Positions 37,259 through 46,507 of a DNA stretch of 64,000 bases are shown piece by piece. Under the pieces are notes generated by a model. That model was given only the letters and a program-made list of their open reading frames with translations, was not told the origin of the DNA and did not search any database. This stretch comes from Microbacterium oxydans. GTDB taxonomy: Bacteria; Actinomycetota; Actinomycetes; Actinomycetales; Microbacteriaceae. A program made the translations under genes and the position numbers. Every line of letters begins with the position of its first letter. The stretch's first letter is position 1. Location: positions 1,550,001 to 1,614,000 of the forward strand of contig NZ_CP092891.1 of NCBI RefSeq assembly GCF_026559675.1, written 5' to 3'.

Positions 37259-38242
37259 ATGGACATCGAACTGAGTCTTCTGCGAGGGATCGAGAAGGAG
37301 AAGGCGATCCCCTTCGACGAACTCGTCGCGATCATCGAGCAGGCGATCCTGACCGCGTACTCCAAGCACGTCTCCGAAGATGGTGCGACGCCCGAGGGCG
37401 TCCGCGTGCACCTGGACCGCAAGACCGGGCATGTCGCGATCCTGCAGGTCGTCCGCGACGAGGAAGACGCCATCATCGGCGAGGAGGATGCGACCCCCGA
37501 CGACTTCGGACGGATCGCGGCCTTCGCCGCCAAGCAGGTCATCAGCCAGCGTCTGCGGGACATCGCGGATGACGTGGTGCTCGGAGACTTCAAGGACAAA
37601 GAGGGCGACATCGTCGCCGGTGTGATCCAGCAGGGTCCCAACCCGCGCATGATCCACGTCGACCTCGGTGCCGTCGAGGCGATCCTCCCGCCCGAGGAGC
37701 AGGTGCCCGGCGAGGAGTACACGCACGGCTCGCGCCTGCGCGTCTATGTCACGAGCGTTGCCAAGGGGCTCAAGGGCCCGCAGATCACGGTCTCCCGCAC
37801 GCACCCCGGACTCGTCCGCAAGCTGTTCGCGCTCGAGGTTCCGGAGATCGCCGCCGGTCTGGTCGAGATCGTCGCGCTGGCTCGCGAGGCGGGGCACCGC
37901 ACCAAGATCGCCGTACGCGCGAACGACCCCTCGATCAACGCGAAGGGCGCCTGCATCGGCGAGCTCGGACGACGTGTCCGCGCCGTCACCGAGGAGCTGG
38001 CGGGTGAGAAGATCGACATCGTCGACTACGACGCCGACCTTCCGACGTTCGTCGCCCACGCGCTTTCGCCGGCGAAGGTCACGAGCTCGTTCGTGCTCGA
38101 CGCCGGCACCAAGGCCGTCCGCGCCCTGGTGCCCGACTACCAGCTGTCGCTCGCGATCGGCAAGGAGGGTCAGAACGCCCGTCTGGCCGCCAAGCTGACC
38201 GGTGCGAAGATCGACATCCAGCCGGACAGCGTCCTCGACTGA
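37259..38242 (+). CDS. nusA: Transcription termination/antitermination factor NusA
   Basis: 327 residues. Binds RNA polymerase and nascent RNA to control pausing and termination. Order: N-terminal polymerase-binding domain (1-100), S1 domain (about 110-180), then KH1 and KH2 with RTKIAVRANDPSINAKGACIG and YQLSLAIGKEGQNARLAAKLTG. No C-terminal acidic repeats, as in other actinobacteria. ATG with AGAGAGG 5 nt upstream. Starts the nusA-ylxR-infB-rbfA operon. No rimP-like gene precedes it, although rimP often does. Confidence 0.96.
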   Translation: MDIELSLLRGIEKEKAIPFDELVAIIEQAILTAYSKHVSEDGATPEGVRVHLDRKTGHVAILQVVRDEEDAIIGEEDATPDDFGRIAAFAAKQVISQRLRDIADDVVLGDFKDKEGDIVAGVIQQGPNPRMIHVDLGAVEAILPPEEQVPGEEYTHGSRLRVYVTSVAKGLKGPQITVSRTHPGLVRKLFALEVPEIAAGLVEIVALAREAGHRTKIAVRANDPSINAKGACIGELGRRVRAVTEELAGEKIDIVDYDADLPTFVAHALSPAKVTSSFVLDAGTKAVRALVPDYQLSLAIGKEGQNARLAAKLTGAKIDIQPDSVLD

Positions 38243-38304
38243 CCGGCTCCGGCCTTCCGACGCGCCCCGAGTGCGGGCGAGGCGGGGTGAAACGCAGGTG
38301 TAAG

Positions 38305-38559
38305 ATGGAACCCGTACGAACGTGCGTCGGTTGTCGCACGCGTGCTCCCCGCTCCGCCCTTCTCAGGGTGGTGTCCCAGAACGACACCCTCATCGTCGAT
38401 GAGCGTGCTGTCCTGCCGGGGCGCGGCGCGTGGGTGCATCCGACACAGGAATGCATGGATGCCGCTCTGCGGCGTCGCGCATTCGGACGAGCACTGCGTG
38501 TGACCACTCAGCTGGACACACGGACCTTCGAACAGCACCCACCAAGAAACAAAGGCTGA
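38305..38559 (+). CDS. YlxR-family RNA-binding protein
   Basis: 84 residues. DUF448/YlxR protein, found between nusA and infB in many bacteria and thought to bind RNA or act on nucleoid genes. The signature MEPVRTCVGCRTRAPRSALL and GRGAWVHP are present. The ATG at 38305 gives the standard N-terminus; the in-frame GTG at 38287 would add six residues. Confidence 0.9.
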   Translation: MEPVRTCVGCRTRAPRSALLRVVSQNDTLIVDERAVLPGRGAWVHPTQECMDAALRRRAFGRALRVTTQLDTRTFEQHPPRNKG

Positions 38560-38619
38560 ACAGCTATGGAAACAAAGTGAACGGCTCGAAATGAGACCCG
38601 TCCGCGACTAGTGGTCTGC

Positions 38620-38649
38620 CCTGTCTGGGTGGACCGACTCAGACAGGAG
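38620..38649 (+). promoter_or_regulatory. Hairpin masking the infB ribosome binding site
   Basis: CCTGTCTG (38620-38627) pairs with CAGACAGG (38640-38647) over a 12-nt loop. The 3' arm includes the first three bases of the infB AGGAG (38645-38649), 4 nt before the GTG. Folding would restrict IF2 translation. Confidence 0.5.
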
Positions 38650-38653
38650 AATT

Positions 38654-41401
38654 GTGGCTGGTAAACCACGCGTACATGAGATCGCCGCCGAACTCGGCGT
38701 CGACAGCAAGGTCGCTCTTGCGAAGCTCAAAGAACTCGGTGAGTTCGTGAAGAGCCCCTCCTCGACCATCGAACCGCCGGTGGCGCGCAAGCTGCGCGCG
38801 GCGATCGAGGCCGACGGCTCGCTCAAGGGTTCGGCCGACGCCGCCCCCGCGGCAGCCAAGCCCGCTGCGGCGAAGCCCGCAGCGAAGCCGGGTGCCAAGC
38901 CGGCACCCACCCCGGGCCCGAAGCCCGGTCCGAAGCCTGCCCCGGAGGCACCCGCCCCCGAGGCGCCCGCGCCTGCTGCGCCCGCTCCTGCCCCCGTGGC
39001 AGAGGCTCCGGCCGCAGCCGCGCCCGAGGCGGCCAAGCCCGCCGAGGGTGGCGCTCCGACTCCCGGGGCTCCGCGCCCCGGCAACAACCCGTTCAGCTCC
39101 GCGCAGGGCATGGGCCAGCGCCCGACCGGTCCCCGACCGGGCAACAACCCCTTCGCCTCGGCGCAGGGCATGGGCCAGCGCCCGACGCCGGGTAACATCC
39201 CGCGTCCGCAGGCTCCGCGTCCCGGTGCACCCCGTCCGGGTGCTCCGCGTCCCGGCTCGCCTCGTCCCGGTGCACCTCGCGGTGGCCAGGGCGGTCGTCC
39301 CGGTGCTCCGTTCCAGCAGCGTCCCGGCGGCCCCGGTCGTCCCGGCGGTGCCGGTGGACCCGGCGGCGCCGGCGGTCCCGGAGCTCGTCCGGGCGGCGGC
39401 TTCGCCGGTCGTCCCGGTGGCGGTGGCGGTCGTGGCCGTGGTCCCGGCGGTGGCACCGCAGGTGCCTTCGGCAAGGGCGGCGGCAAGAGCAAGCAGCGCA
39501 AGTCGCGGCGGGCGAAGCGGCAAGAGTTCGAGATGCGGAGTGCTCCGGTCGTCGGTGGCGTCAACGTCACCCGCGGTAACGGAGAGATCATCCGCATGCG
39601 CCGCGGCGCATCGATCGCGGACTTCGCCGACAAGATCGAGACGCTGACCGGTTACACGGTCCAGCCCGGAACCCTCGTGACGATCCTCTTCAACCTGGGC
39701 GAGATGGCCACGGCCACCGAGTCCCTGGACGAGGCGACGTTCGAGGTCCTGGGTGCCGAGCTCGGCTACAAGATCCAGATGGTCTCGCCCGAGGACGAGG
39801 ACAAGGAGCTCCTCGAGGGCTTCGGTCTCGACCTCGAGGCCGAGCTGGAGAACGAGAGCGAAGACGACCTCGAGATCCGTCCTCCGGTCGTCACCGTCAT
39901 GGGTCACGTCGACCACGGTAAGACGCGCCTCCTCGACGCGATCCGCCAGACCAACGTCATCGAGGGTGAAGCCGGCGGCATCACCCAGCACATCGGTGCC
40001 TACCAGGTCTGGACCGAGCACGAGGGCATCGAGCGGGCCATCACGTTCATCGACACCCCGGGTCACGAGGCGTTCACCGCCATGCGTGCCCGTGGTGCGC
40101 AGGTCACCGACCTCGCGATCCTCGTGGTCGCCGCCGACGACGGCATCATGCCGCAGACGGTCGAGGCGCTGAACCACGCCCAGGCGGCGAACGTGCCGAT
40201 CGTGGTCGCGGTGAACAAGGTCGACAAGCCCGACGCCAACCCCTCGAAGGTGCGTCAGCAGCTGACCGAGTACGGTCTGGTCGCCGAGGAGTTCGGTGGC
40301 GACGTCATGTTCGTCGACGTCTCCGCTCGTGCGAACACCGGTATCCAGGACCTCCTGGACGCCGTGCTGCTCACCGCCGACGCCGGTCTCGACCTGACCG
40401 CCAACCCGAACAAGGCCGCTCGCGGTGTCGCCATCGAGGCGAAGCTCGACAAGGGTCGCGGTTCGGTCGCCACGGTGCTGATCCAGTCCGGAACGCTCCG
40501 GGTCGGTGACGCGATCGTCGCGGGTACGGCATACGGCCGTGTGCGTGCGATGGCGGATGAGAACGGCGAGCAGGTCCTCGAGGCCTACCCGTCGCGTCCG
40601 GTCCAGGTGCAGGGTCTCAACTCCGTGCCCCGCGCCGGCGACGTCTTCATCGTCACCGAGGAAGACCGCATGGCCCGCCAGATCGCTGAGAAGCGTGAAG
40701 CAGTCGAGCGCAACGCCCAGCTGGCCAAGGCCCGCAAGCGCATCTCGCTCGAGGACTTCACCCGTGCTCTCGAAGAGGGCAAGGTCGAGTCGCTCAACCT
40801 CATCATCAAGGGTGACGTCTCCGGTGCCGTCGAGGCGCTGGAGGAGTCGCTCCTCAAGATCGAGGTCGACGACTCGGTGCAGCTGCGCATCATCCACCGC
40901 GGTGTCGGTGCGATCACCGAGTCCGACGTGAACCTGGCGACGATCGACAACGCGATCATCGTGGGCTTCAACGTCCGTCCCGACACGAAGGCGCGCGAGC
41001 GCGCCGCTCGCGAGGGCGTGGACATCCGCTTCTACTCCGTCATCTACAACGCGATCGACGAGATCGAGAGCTCGCTCAAGGGCATGCTCAAGCCGGAGTA
41101 CGAAGAGGTCCAGTCGGGTGTCGCCGAGATCCGCGAGGTGTTCCGCTCCTCGAAGTTCGGCAACATCGCCGGTGTCATCGTGCGGTCGGGAACGATCACG
41201 CGAAACGCCAAGGCTCGCGTCATCCGCGACGGCGTCGTGCTGGCCGATGGCCTCGCCATCGAGTCGCTGCGTCGCTTCAAGGACGATGTCACCGAGGTCC
41301 GTACGGACTACGAGGCCGGTATCGGCCTCGGCAAGTACAACGACATCCAGATCGGTGATGAGATCGAGACGACCGAGCTCGTCGAGAAGCCTCGCGGCTG
41401 A
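38654..41401 (+). CDS. infB: Translation initiation factor IF-2
   Basis: 915 residues. GTPase that places initiator tRNA on the 30S subunit. Residues 1-55 form the N-terminal helical domain. A long low-complexity Ala/Pro then Gly/Arg/Pro region (about 60-285) follows, with twice the phrase NNPF(S/A)SAQGMGQRP. The G domain has GHVDHGKT (about 417-424), DTPGHEAF and NKVDK. Domains II-IV complete the protein. GTG start with AGGAG 4 nt upstream. Confidence 0.97.
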   Translation: MAGKPRVHEIAAELGVDSKVALAKLKELGEFVKSPSSTIEPPVARKLRAAIEADGSLKGSADAAPAAAKPAAAKPAAKPGAKPAPTPGPKPGPKPAPEAPAPEAPAPAAPAPAPVAEAPAAAAPEAAKPAEGGAPTPGAPRPGNNPFSSAQGMGQRPTGPRPGNNPFASAQGMGQRPTPGNIPRPQAPRPGAPRPGAPRPGSPRPGAPRGGQGGRPGAPFQQRPGGPGRPGGAGGPGGAGGPGARPGGGFAGRPGGGGGRGRGPGGGTAGAFGKGGGKSKQRKSRRAKRQEFEMRSAPVVGGVNVTRGNGEIIRMRRGASIADFADKIETLTGYTVQPGTLVTILFNLGEMATATESLDEATFEVLGAELGYKIQMVSPEDEDKELLEGFGLDLEAELENESEDDLEIRPPVVTVMGHVDHGKTRLLDAIRQTNVIEGEAGGITQHIGAYQVWTEHEGIERAITFIDTPGHEAFTAMRARGAQVTDLAILVVAADDGIMPQTVEALNHAQAANVPIVVAVNKVDKPDANPSKVRQQLTEYGLVAEEFGGDVMFVDVSARANTGIQDLLDAVLLTADAGLDLTANPNKAARGVAIEAKLDKGRGSVATVLIQSGTLRVGDAIVAGTAYGRVRAMADENGEQVLEAYPSRPVQVQGLNSVPRAGDVFIVTEEDRMARQIAEKREAVERNAQLAKARKRISLEDFTRALEEGKVESLNLIIKGDVSGAVEALEESLLKIEVDDSVQLRIIHRGVGAITESDVNLATIDNAIIVGFNVRPDTKARERAAREGVDIRFYSVIYNAIDEIESSLKGMLKPEYEEVQSGVAEIREVFRSSKFGNIAGVIVRSGTITRNAKARVIRDGVVLADGLAIESLRRFKDDVTEVRTDYEAGIGLGKYNDIQIGDEIETTELVEKPRG

Positions 41402-41419
41402 TCAATTCGAAACACCTTC

Positions 41420-41470
41420 GGGCGTCCCTTCGCTCCCGCTCCTTCCGGAGCGCGGAGTCGGGGGACGCCC
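41420..41470 (+). terminator. Long hairpin between infB and rbfA
   Basis: Outer stem GGGCGTCCC (41420-41428) with GGGACGCCC (41462-41470); inner stem GCTCC (41438-41442) with GGAGC (41447-41451). No T-tract. Could attenuate rbfA or be an RNase processing site. Confidence 0.55.
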
Positions 41471-41497
41471 TGAGGGTTCCTGGACAGGGAGAGAACA

Positions 41498-41923
41498 ATG
41501 GCAGGCGAACGACAGGCCCGTCTCGCGGATCGCATCCGCGTGATCCTCGCCGAGCGGCTGGAGAAGGGGCTGCGCGACCCGCGCCTCGGCTTCGTCACGA
41601 TCACCGATGTCCGCGTGAGCGGCGACCTCCAGCACGCATCCGTGTTCTACACGGTGCTGGGCACCGAGGAGGAGCGCGTCGCGAGCGGCGCGGCACTGAC
41701 CTCGGCGACGGGGATGCTGCGCAGCGAGGTAGGCCGGCAGCTGAGCACGCGTCTCGTGCCGACGCTGGAGTTCATCCCCGATGCGCTTCCGGAGAACGCG
41801 GACCACATCGGTGCGCTGCTCCGCGAGGCCCAGCAGCGGGATGCCGACGTCGCGAAGCTCGCGTCCTCCGCATCGCACGCCGGCGACGCCGACCCCTACC
41901 GCACGGACGACGACTCGGAGTGA
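41498..41923 (+). CDS. rbfA: 30S ribosome-binding factor RbfA
   Basis: 141 residues. KH-fold factor for maturation of the 30S subunit and cold adaptation. Motifs RQARLADRIRVILAERLEKGL, DPRLGFVTITDVRVSGDLQHA and LEFIPDALPENADHI are typical. An acidic, Asp-rich tail ends the protein. ATG with GGGAGAG upstream. Separated from infB by the hairpin, but in the usual order. Confidence 0.95.
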   Translation: MAGERQARLADRIRVILAERLEKGLRDPRLGFVTITDVRVSGDLQHASVFYTVLGTEEERVASGAALTSATGMLRSEVGRQLSTRLVPTLEFIPDALPENADHIGALLREAQQRDADVAKLASSASHAGDADPYRTDDDSE

Positions 41924-41934
41924 GCGCCGTTTGA

Positions 41935-41969
41935 TACGCTCGGCTTCGCGGGATCGCCTCCCGCGAAGC
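41935..41969 (+). promoter_or_regulatory. Promoter box and hairpin leader of the LuxR-type gene
   Basis: TACGCT (41935-41940) is a candidate -10 box 12 nt after rbfA. A perfect 10-bp hairpin follows: GCTTCGCGGG (41943-41952) and CCCGCGAAGC (41960-41969). The hairpin may instead terminate the infB-rbfA transcript. Confidence 0.45.
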
Positions 41970-42028
41970 TGAGGGGGATCGGCATCGAGGGAACGAGCGC
42001 GTCCGGGGGCCTCTTCGTCGCGCCCGCC

Positions 42029-44161
42029 GTGGTCGAGCTGATCCTCGAGGAGCTGCTCCGTCTGGATCTCGGCTGCGCCCCGCACGTGGTCTCGCGGCTG
42101 ACGGCCGACCTGGATGCCGATGTCGTGGCCGTCCGAGAGGTCGTCCAGCGACTCTCGCCCGCGCAGCGACACGGCCAGCGTCCGCTGCCGGAACCGCTGC
42201 CGCTCGTGCCCGCGGTCGCGCGCAGATTCGCGGGCCTCGACCTCGAAGCCCGTGATCGCGAGCTGATCCTCGCGCTTTCGGTGAGCCTTTCCGACGCGCT
42301 CGAACCGTTTCTCGAGTTCGACGGGAGGACGGCGACGGAGATCGCGTCGACCCCGGTGGGGGACCACCTCACGCTGCGCGCCGGCCGTGCGCGTCTCGCC
42401 GACGCGCGCCTGTCGATCTGGGTGCAGGCGACGACCTGCACCGCCGCGACGGCCGCCGTCCATGAGCGGCTGAGCGCGATCTTCCGACGTCGCGGTGATC
42501 GGCTCGGCACCGACTGGCACCGGGCGCGCGCGGCGCTCGAGGGCGATCCGGCGGCGGCACCCGAACTCACGGTCATCGCACGGCAGCTCAGCGAGTCGGG
42601 GCATCCTGATCGCGCTCTGCAGCTCGCTCGGGAGGCCGCACAGCACGCGGTCGGGACGGACCAGGACGAGGCCCGCCTCGTCGCGGGAGCCTCGGCCGTC
42701 GGAGCAGGATTCGCCGCAGAGGCCGTCGCCTGGCTGAGCGGCCTCTATCCCGACGCCGAGGAGAGCTGCCGTCTGCAGGGCCTCGGCGCGCTGGTGGTGG
42801 CGCAGTCCTTCCTCGGCGCGGTGCCGGAGGTGGAGCCGAGCGCTCTGCGTCCGACCACCGACGCGCCCGAGGACTGGTGCCAGTGGACCAGAGCCGCCGC
42901 CCTCGCCGCCCTGATGTGCGCCGAGCGCGGAGATCGGCCGGCGATGCGCTCGTGGCTCGATGCCGTCCGCGAGGGGGCGGCTCGGCTCGACGCGGAGCGG
43001 GAGCTGCGCGACCCCGTCGTGGCGTTGAGCTGGGTCATCGTGGGCGAGCACGACGTCGACGAGGTCCCCGCCTCCGGGCCGGTGTGCGGGGGAATGCTCC
43101 GGACCCTGCGGGCCGCGATGGGCGGAGACGTCGATCTGGGGCTGCGTCTGCTCGCGCTGAGCGATTCCGGGATGTCGGCGGAACCCGATCCGGTGGTCCC
43201 CGGGTACGAGCGCAGCCCGATCGTCCGGGCCTACCGCGCCGTGGTCGAGGTGCTGCTCCTCGCCTGGCGCGGCGACATCGGGCTCGCGCGGGACCGAATG
43301 ATCGAGGCGGCGCTGGAGCTGCCCGTGGCGATGCCGCTCGCCGGGCTCGGCGTGGTGCTCGCCCGCCGTCTGGACCTCGCGGTGCGGGGCGAGATCGGCG
43401 CCTACTCGCGAGCCCTGACGGTCGCGCTTCCCGCCGGGGCGAGGATCGATCACCTCGTGGATCAGGGCATCCGCTCGTTCCTCGCCGGTTCGTTCGACGA
43501 CGCCGCGGCCACCGTGCGCCTGTGGGCCGACCTCGGGGCACCGCGCACGGCGATGACCGTTCCCGCGCTGGACGAGCTCGCCCTGCTCCCGGACGAGCGA
43601 CCGGTCGCCGTGGCCGCGATCGAACCGCCGGAGATCGCGCTCGCGCAGCGGCTGCGGATCCGCATCGCGACCGCGGGCGAGGGGCGCTGGCGTGCCGAGC
43701 GCGAGGAGGTCGGCGAGGCCGCCCGGGCGCTCAGCTCACCGTTCGCGCGGGCGCGGGTGGAGACGATGCTCGGCACCCAGTGCGCGATCCGGGACGATCA
43801 CGCATCGGCGCGAATCCATCTCCAACACGCGGAGCGGCTGTTCGAGCTGTCGGGGGCGACGGCGTGGGCGCGGGCGCTCCGGGACCGTCTGGATCGCCTC
43901 GAGGCCAGGGAGGGGAGCATCGTGCCCGCGGTGGATCCGCTGGCCGCCTGCCGAGCGGCGTGGGCGCTCCGATTGACGGGTCGCGAGCTGGCGGTGGCGA
44001 TGCGCGCGGTCGGCGGCGCGGCGAACCGCGACATCGCCGAGGAGCTGAGCGTGTCGATCCGCACGGTCGAGGTGCACCTGGGGCGGGTGTTCGCCAAGCT
44101 CGACGTCCGGAGCAGGGTCGAACTCACCGTCCTGGCACACCGCACGAACAAGCACCTCTGA
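42029..44161 (+). CDS. LuxR-type regulator resembling a LAL protein without its P-loop
   Basis: 710 residues. The C-terminus has a LuxR helix-turn-helix (about 652-705: LTGRELAVAMRAVGGAANRDIAEEL and SVSIRTVEVHLGRVFAKL). The rest is helical, TPR-like repeats as in LAL regulators. LAL proteins normally carry an N-terminal ATPase with Walker A and B; none is present, and the N-terminus looks like the lid that follows such an ATPase. The GTG at 42029 has no ribosome site; the frame continues upstream to about 41969 but without ATG, GTG or TTG. Either a reduced regulator or a decayed start. Confidence 0.75.
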   Translation: MVELILEELLRLDLGCAPHVVSRLTADLDADVVAVREVVQRLSPAQRHGQRPLPEPLPLVPAVARRFAGLDLEARDRELILALSVSLSDALEPFLEFDGRTATEIASTPVGDHLTLRAGRARLADARLSIWVQATTCTAATAAVHERLSAIFRRRGDRLGTDWHRARAALEGDPAAAPELTVIARQLSESGHPDRALQLAREAAQHAVGTDQDEARLVAGASAVGAGFAAEAVAWLSGLYPDAEESCRLQGLGALVVAQSFLGAVPEVEPSALRPTTDAPEDWCQWTRAAALAALMCAERGDRPAMRSWLDAVREGAARLDAERELRDPVVALSWVIVGEHDVDEVPASGPVCGGMLRTLRAAMGGDVDLGLRLLALSDSGMSAEPDPVVPGYERSPIVRAYRAVVEVLLLAWRGDIGLARDRMIEAALELPVAMPLAGLGVVLARRLDLAVRGEIGAYSRALTVALPAGARIDHLVDQGIRSFLAGSFDDAAATVRLWADLGAPRTAMTVPALDELALLPDERPVAVAAIEPPEIALAQRLRIRIATAGEGRWRAEREEVGEAARALSSPFARARVETMLGTQCAIRDDHASARIHLQHAERLFELSGATAWARALRDRLDRLEAREGSIVPAVDPLAACRAAWALRLTGRELAVAMRAVGGAANRDIAEELSVSIRTVEVHLGRVFAKLDVRSRVELTVLAHRTNKHL

Positions 44162-44166
44162 GCCGG

Positions 44167-44211
44167 ACGATGTCGTAGCGGGGGAGGAACGATGTCGTCA
44201 GCGGGGGAGGG
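44167..44211. repeat. Tandem duplication at the 3' end of mutY
   Basis: ACGATGTCGT-AGCGGGGGAGGA (44167-44188) is repeated as ACGATGTCGTCAGCGGGGGAGGG (44189-44211). The second copy contains the mutY stop and last codons; the first is intergenic. Confidence 0.7.
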
Positions 44212-45094
44212 AGAGCCCCTCGCCGTCCGCCTCCGCGAGTCCGTCCGCGATCAGCGAATCGATCGCGCGATCCCGCTGACGGAGGTCCGGCCAGTCGGGG
44301 ATCACCGCAACCAGGGGGACGGCATCCGGCGCGCTGCCGCGCAGCAGGCGCAGCACCGCGCCCCGGGCCTGACGGTCCGATCCTTCGTAGGCGGCCTGCC
44401 GTCGGCGCTCGTCGCCCGTGTCGGGCCGTCCTGCCGCGAGCCACGCGCAGCCGTCCGCGAGCGGGCAGAGCTCGCACCGGGGAGACCGTGCGGTGCAGAC
44501 CGTGGCGCCGAGCTCCATCGCCGCCGCGTTGAACTCGGCCGCCGCGGCGACGTCGTCGGGGAGCAGGGAACCCATCAGGTCGAGATCGCGGCGCGACGGC
44601 GGACCAGGCTGCGCACGCCCTTCGACGGCGCGGGCGAGCACACGACGCGTGTTCGTGTCGACCACCGGGTGCCGGTCCCCGTAGGCGAAGACGGCGACCG
44701 CGCGCGCCGTGTAGTCGCCGATGCCGGAGAGGGCGAGCAGGGCATCGACGTCCCGCGGGACGACCCCGCCGTGCCGGTCCGTGATCTCGACGGCGGCCCG
44801 GTGCAGCCAGAGAGCCCGCCGCGGGTAGCCCAGGTTCGCCCACTGCTGCACCACCTCGGCCGTCGACGCGGCGGACATGTCCTTCGGGGTGGGCCAGCGG
44901 GCCAGCCACGCGTCCAGGTGCGGGATGACGCGCGTGACCGGTGTCTGCTGGAGCATGAACTCGCTCACGAGCACGCCCCAGGCTCCGAACTCGTCATGGA
45001 AGGCCGGTCGCCGCCAGGGCAGGTCGCGGGCGGTCGATCGGTACCATTCCGGCAGGCGCGACAGGAGCGCGAGCGAGGCCGACGACGGAGGCAT
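44198..45094 (-). CDS. mutY: A/G-specific adenine DNA glycosylase
   Basis: 298 residues. Removes adenine opposite 8-oxoguanine. Catalytic Glu45 (SEFMLQQTPVTRV), HhH motif LSGIGDYTA (122-130), catalytic Asp146 (VVDTNTRRVL) and the [4Fe-4S] cysteines in CTARSPRCELCPLADGC are all present. The C-terminal 8-oxoG-recognition (NUDIX-like) domain of E. coli MutY is missing; a basic tail of about 70 residues takes its place. ATG lies 6 nt after TAGGCT. Confidence 0.92.
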   Translation of the reverse strand: MPPSSASLALLSRLPEWYRSTARDLPWRRPAFHDEFGAWGVLVSEFMLQQTPVTRVIPHLDAWLARWPTPKDMSAASTAEVVQQWANLGYPRRALWLHRAAVEITDRHGGVVPRDVDALLALSGIGDYTARAVAVFAYGDRHPVVDTNTRRVLARAVEGRAQPGPPSRRDLDLMGSLLPDDVAAAAEFNAAAMELGATVCTARSPRCELCPLADGCAWLAAGRPDTGDERRRQAAYEGSDRQARGAVLRLLRGSAPDAVPLVAVIPDWPDLRQRDRAIDSLIADGLAEADGEGLSLPR

Positions 45095-45100
45095 CCGTCC

Positions 45101-45106
45101 AGCCTA
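45101..45106 (-). promoter_or_regulatory. Leaderless-type -10 box for mutY
   Basis: TAGGCT on the minus strand, 6 nt before the ATG at 45094. Confidence 0.65.
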
Positions 45107-45179
45107 GGCGAGCGCGTCGGAGTCCCGGCGACGGGCCGTCCGTCGCCGGCGTCGGACAGGGTGATCGCCCCACCGTCGG

Positions 45180-45185
45180 TAGGCT
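45180..45185 (+). promoter_or_regulatory. Leaderless-type -10 box for truB
   Basis: TAGGCT, six G, then ATG at 45192. Confidence 0.65.
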
Positions 45186-45191
45186 GGGGGG

Positions 45192-46085
45192 ATGGTCTCG
45201 CCCGGCATCCTCCTCGTCGACAAGCCCGCTGGGCTGACCAGTCACGACGTCGTCGCACGCACGCGTCGCGCGTTCGGCACCCGCAAGGTGGGTCATGCCG
45301 GAACGCTCGATCCGATGGCGACCGGCCTCCTCGTGATCGGCATCGAGGGCGCGACGCGGCTGCTCACGTACATCGTGGGCGCCGACAAGACCTACCGGGC
45401 GACCATCCGTCTCGGGCAGACGACCGGCACCGACGACGCCGAGGGTGAGATCCTCACGACCGCCGCCCCCGAGGCCTGGGCGTCGGTGACGGACGACGCC
45501 GTCACGGCGGGCATCGCATCCCTGACCGGGGCGATCTCCCAGGTGCCCAGTGCCGTGTCCGCGATCAAGGTCGACGGCCGCCGCGCGTACGACCGGGTGC
45601 GCGCAGGCGAGGAGGTCGTGCTGGCGGCACGTGATGTCGTCATCTCCCGCTTCGACCTGCTCGAGAGTCGTCGCGGCGACGGGCACCTCGATCTCGACGT
45701 GATCGTCGACTGCTCGTCGGGCACCTACATCCGCTCGCTCGCCCGCGACCTCGGCGCCGACCTCGGCGTCGGCGGGCACCTGACGGCGCTGCGCCGCACC
45801 AGGGTCGGTCCGTTCGAGGTGACCGATGCCGTCGCCATCGACGCGCTCGAGGGCGCGCCCACCCTGACACCCGCGGAGGCCGCGAGCCGCATCCTGCCCG
45901 TGCTGGAGATGTCGGCCGACGATGCGCGCGACCTCCGCCACGGCAAGCGCCTCGCCGGACGGGCCGAAGAGCTCGAGGGCAGGATCGCCGCCGCCATCGA
46001 CCCGGACGGCGTGCTGATCGGCATCGTCGAGAAGCGCGGCGCCGATCTGAAGAGCGCCATGAACATGCCGGAGGGCGAACGATGA
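45192..46085 (+). CDS. truB: tRNA pseudouridine(55) synthase
   Basis: 297 residues. Makes pseudouridine 55 in the T-loop of tRNAs. The catalytic Asp is in GHAGTLDPMATGLL (about 35-48); VDKPAGLTSHDVV and SGTYIRSLARDLG are further TruB motifs. A C-terminal PUA-like segment follows. Its stop overlaps the next start (ATGA), coupling it to a small membrane protein. Confidence 0.96.
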   Translation: MVSPGILLVDKPAGLTSHDVVARTRRAFGTRKVGHAGTLDPMATGLLVIGIEGATRLLTYIVGADKTYRATIRLGQTTGTDDAEGEILTTAAPEAWASVTDDAVTAGIASLTGAISQVPSAVSAIKVDGRRAYDRVRAGEEVVLAARDVVISRFDLLESRRGDGHLDLDVIVDCSSGTYIRSLARDLGADLGVGGHLTALRRTRVGPFEVTDAVAIDALEGAPTLTPAEAASRILPVLEMSADDARDLRHGKRLAGRAEELEGRIAAAIDPDGVLIGIVEKRGADLKSAMNMPEGER

Positions 46086-46450
46086 TCCTGTGGTTCACGA
46101 TCGTGCAGATCGCCGTCGCCGTGGCGGCCGGGATCTTCTGCCTGGTGGCCGGACTGATCGGTCGTCGACCGAGCGACTTCTCGGTCGGCGCGCTCGCCCT
46201 CGTCGAGGCCCTGCTGGTGGTGCAGATCGTCACCGCGATCATCGCGCCCCTGGCGGGCAACCCGCCCACCGGCGATCTGCTCGAGTACTGGGTCTACCTG
46301 GTCTCCGCCCTGCTCCTGCCTGTCGGCGCGGTGCTGTGGGCGCTCATGGAGCGCAGCCGCTGGAGCACGGTCATCCTCGGGGTCGCGGCACTCGCCATCG
46401 CGATCATGCTGTGGCGCATGCAGGTGATCTGGACCATCCAGGTCGCATGA
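46082..46450 (+). CDS. Small membrane protein coupled to truB
   Basis: 122 residues, four predicted membrane helices (about 3-25, 33-55, 65-88, 95-118), no catalytic motif. Start overlaps the truB stop by 4 nt. Family not recognised; function unknown. Confidence 0.75.
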   Translation: MILWFTIVQIAVAVAAGIFCLVAGLIGRRPSDFSVGALALVEALLVVQIVTAIIAPLAGNPPTGDLLEYWVYLVSALLLPVGAVLWALMERSRWSTVILGVAALAIAIMLWRMQVIWTIQVA

Positions 46451-46491
46451 CGCCCGAGGGCGCAGCGGAGTCCGGCCGGCTCCCGCGGCTC

Positions 46492-46497
46492 TAGGAT
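46492..46497 (+). promoter_or_regulatory. Candidate -10 box for the membrane protein/ribF pair
   Basis: TAGGAT, 10 nt before the ATG at 46508, giving a leader of about 4 nt. Confidence 0.5.
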
Positions 46498-46507
46498 GGA
46501 ATGCGCT

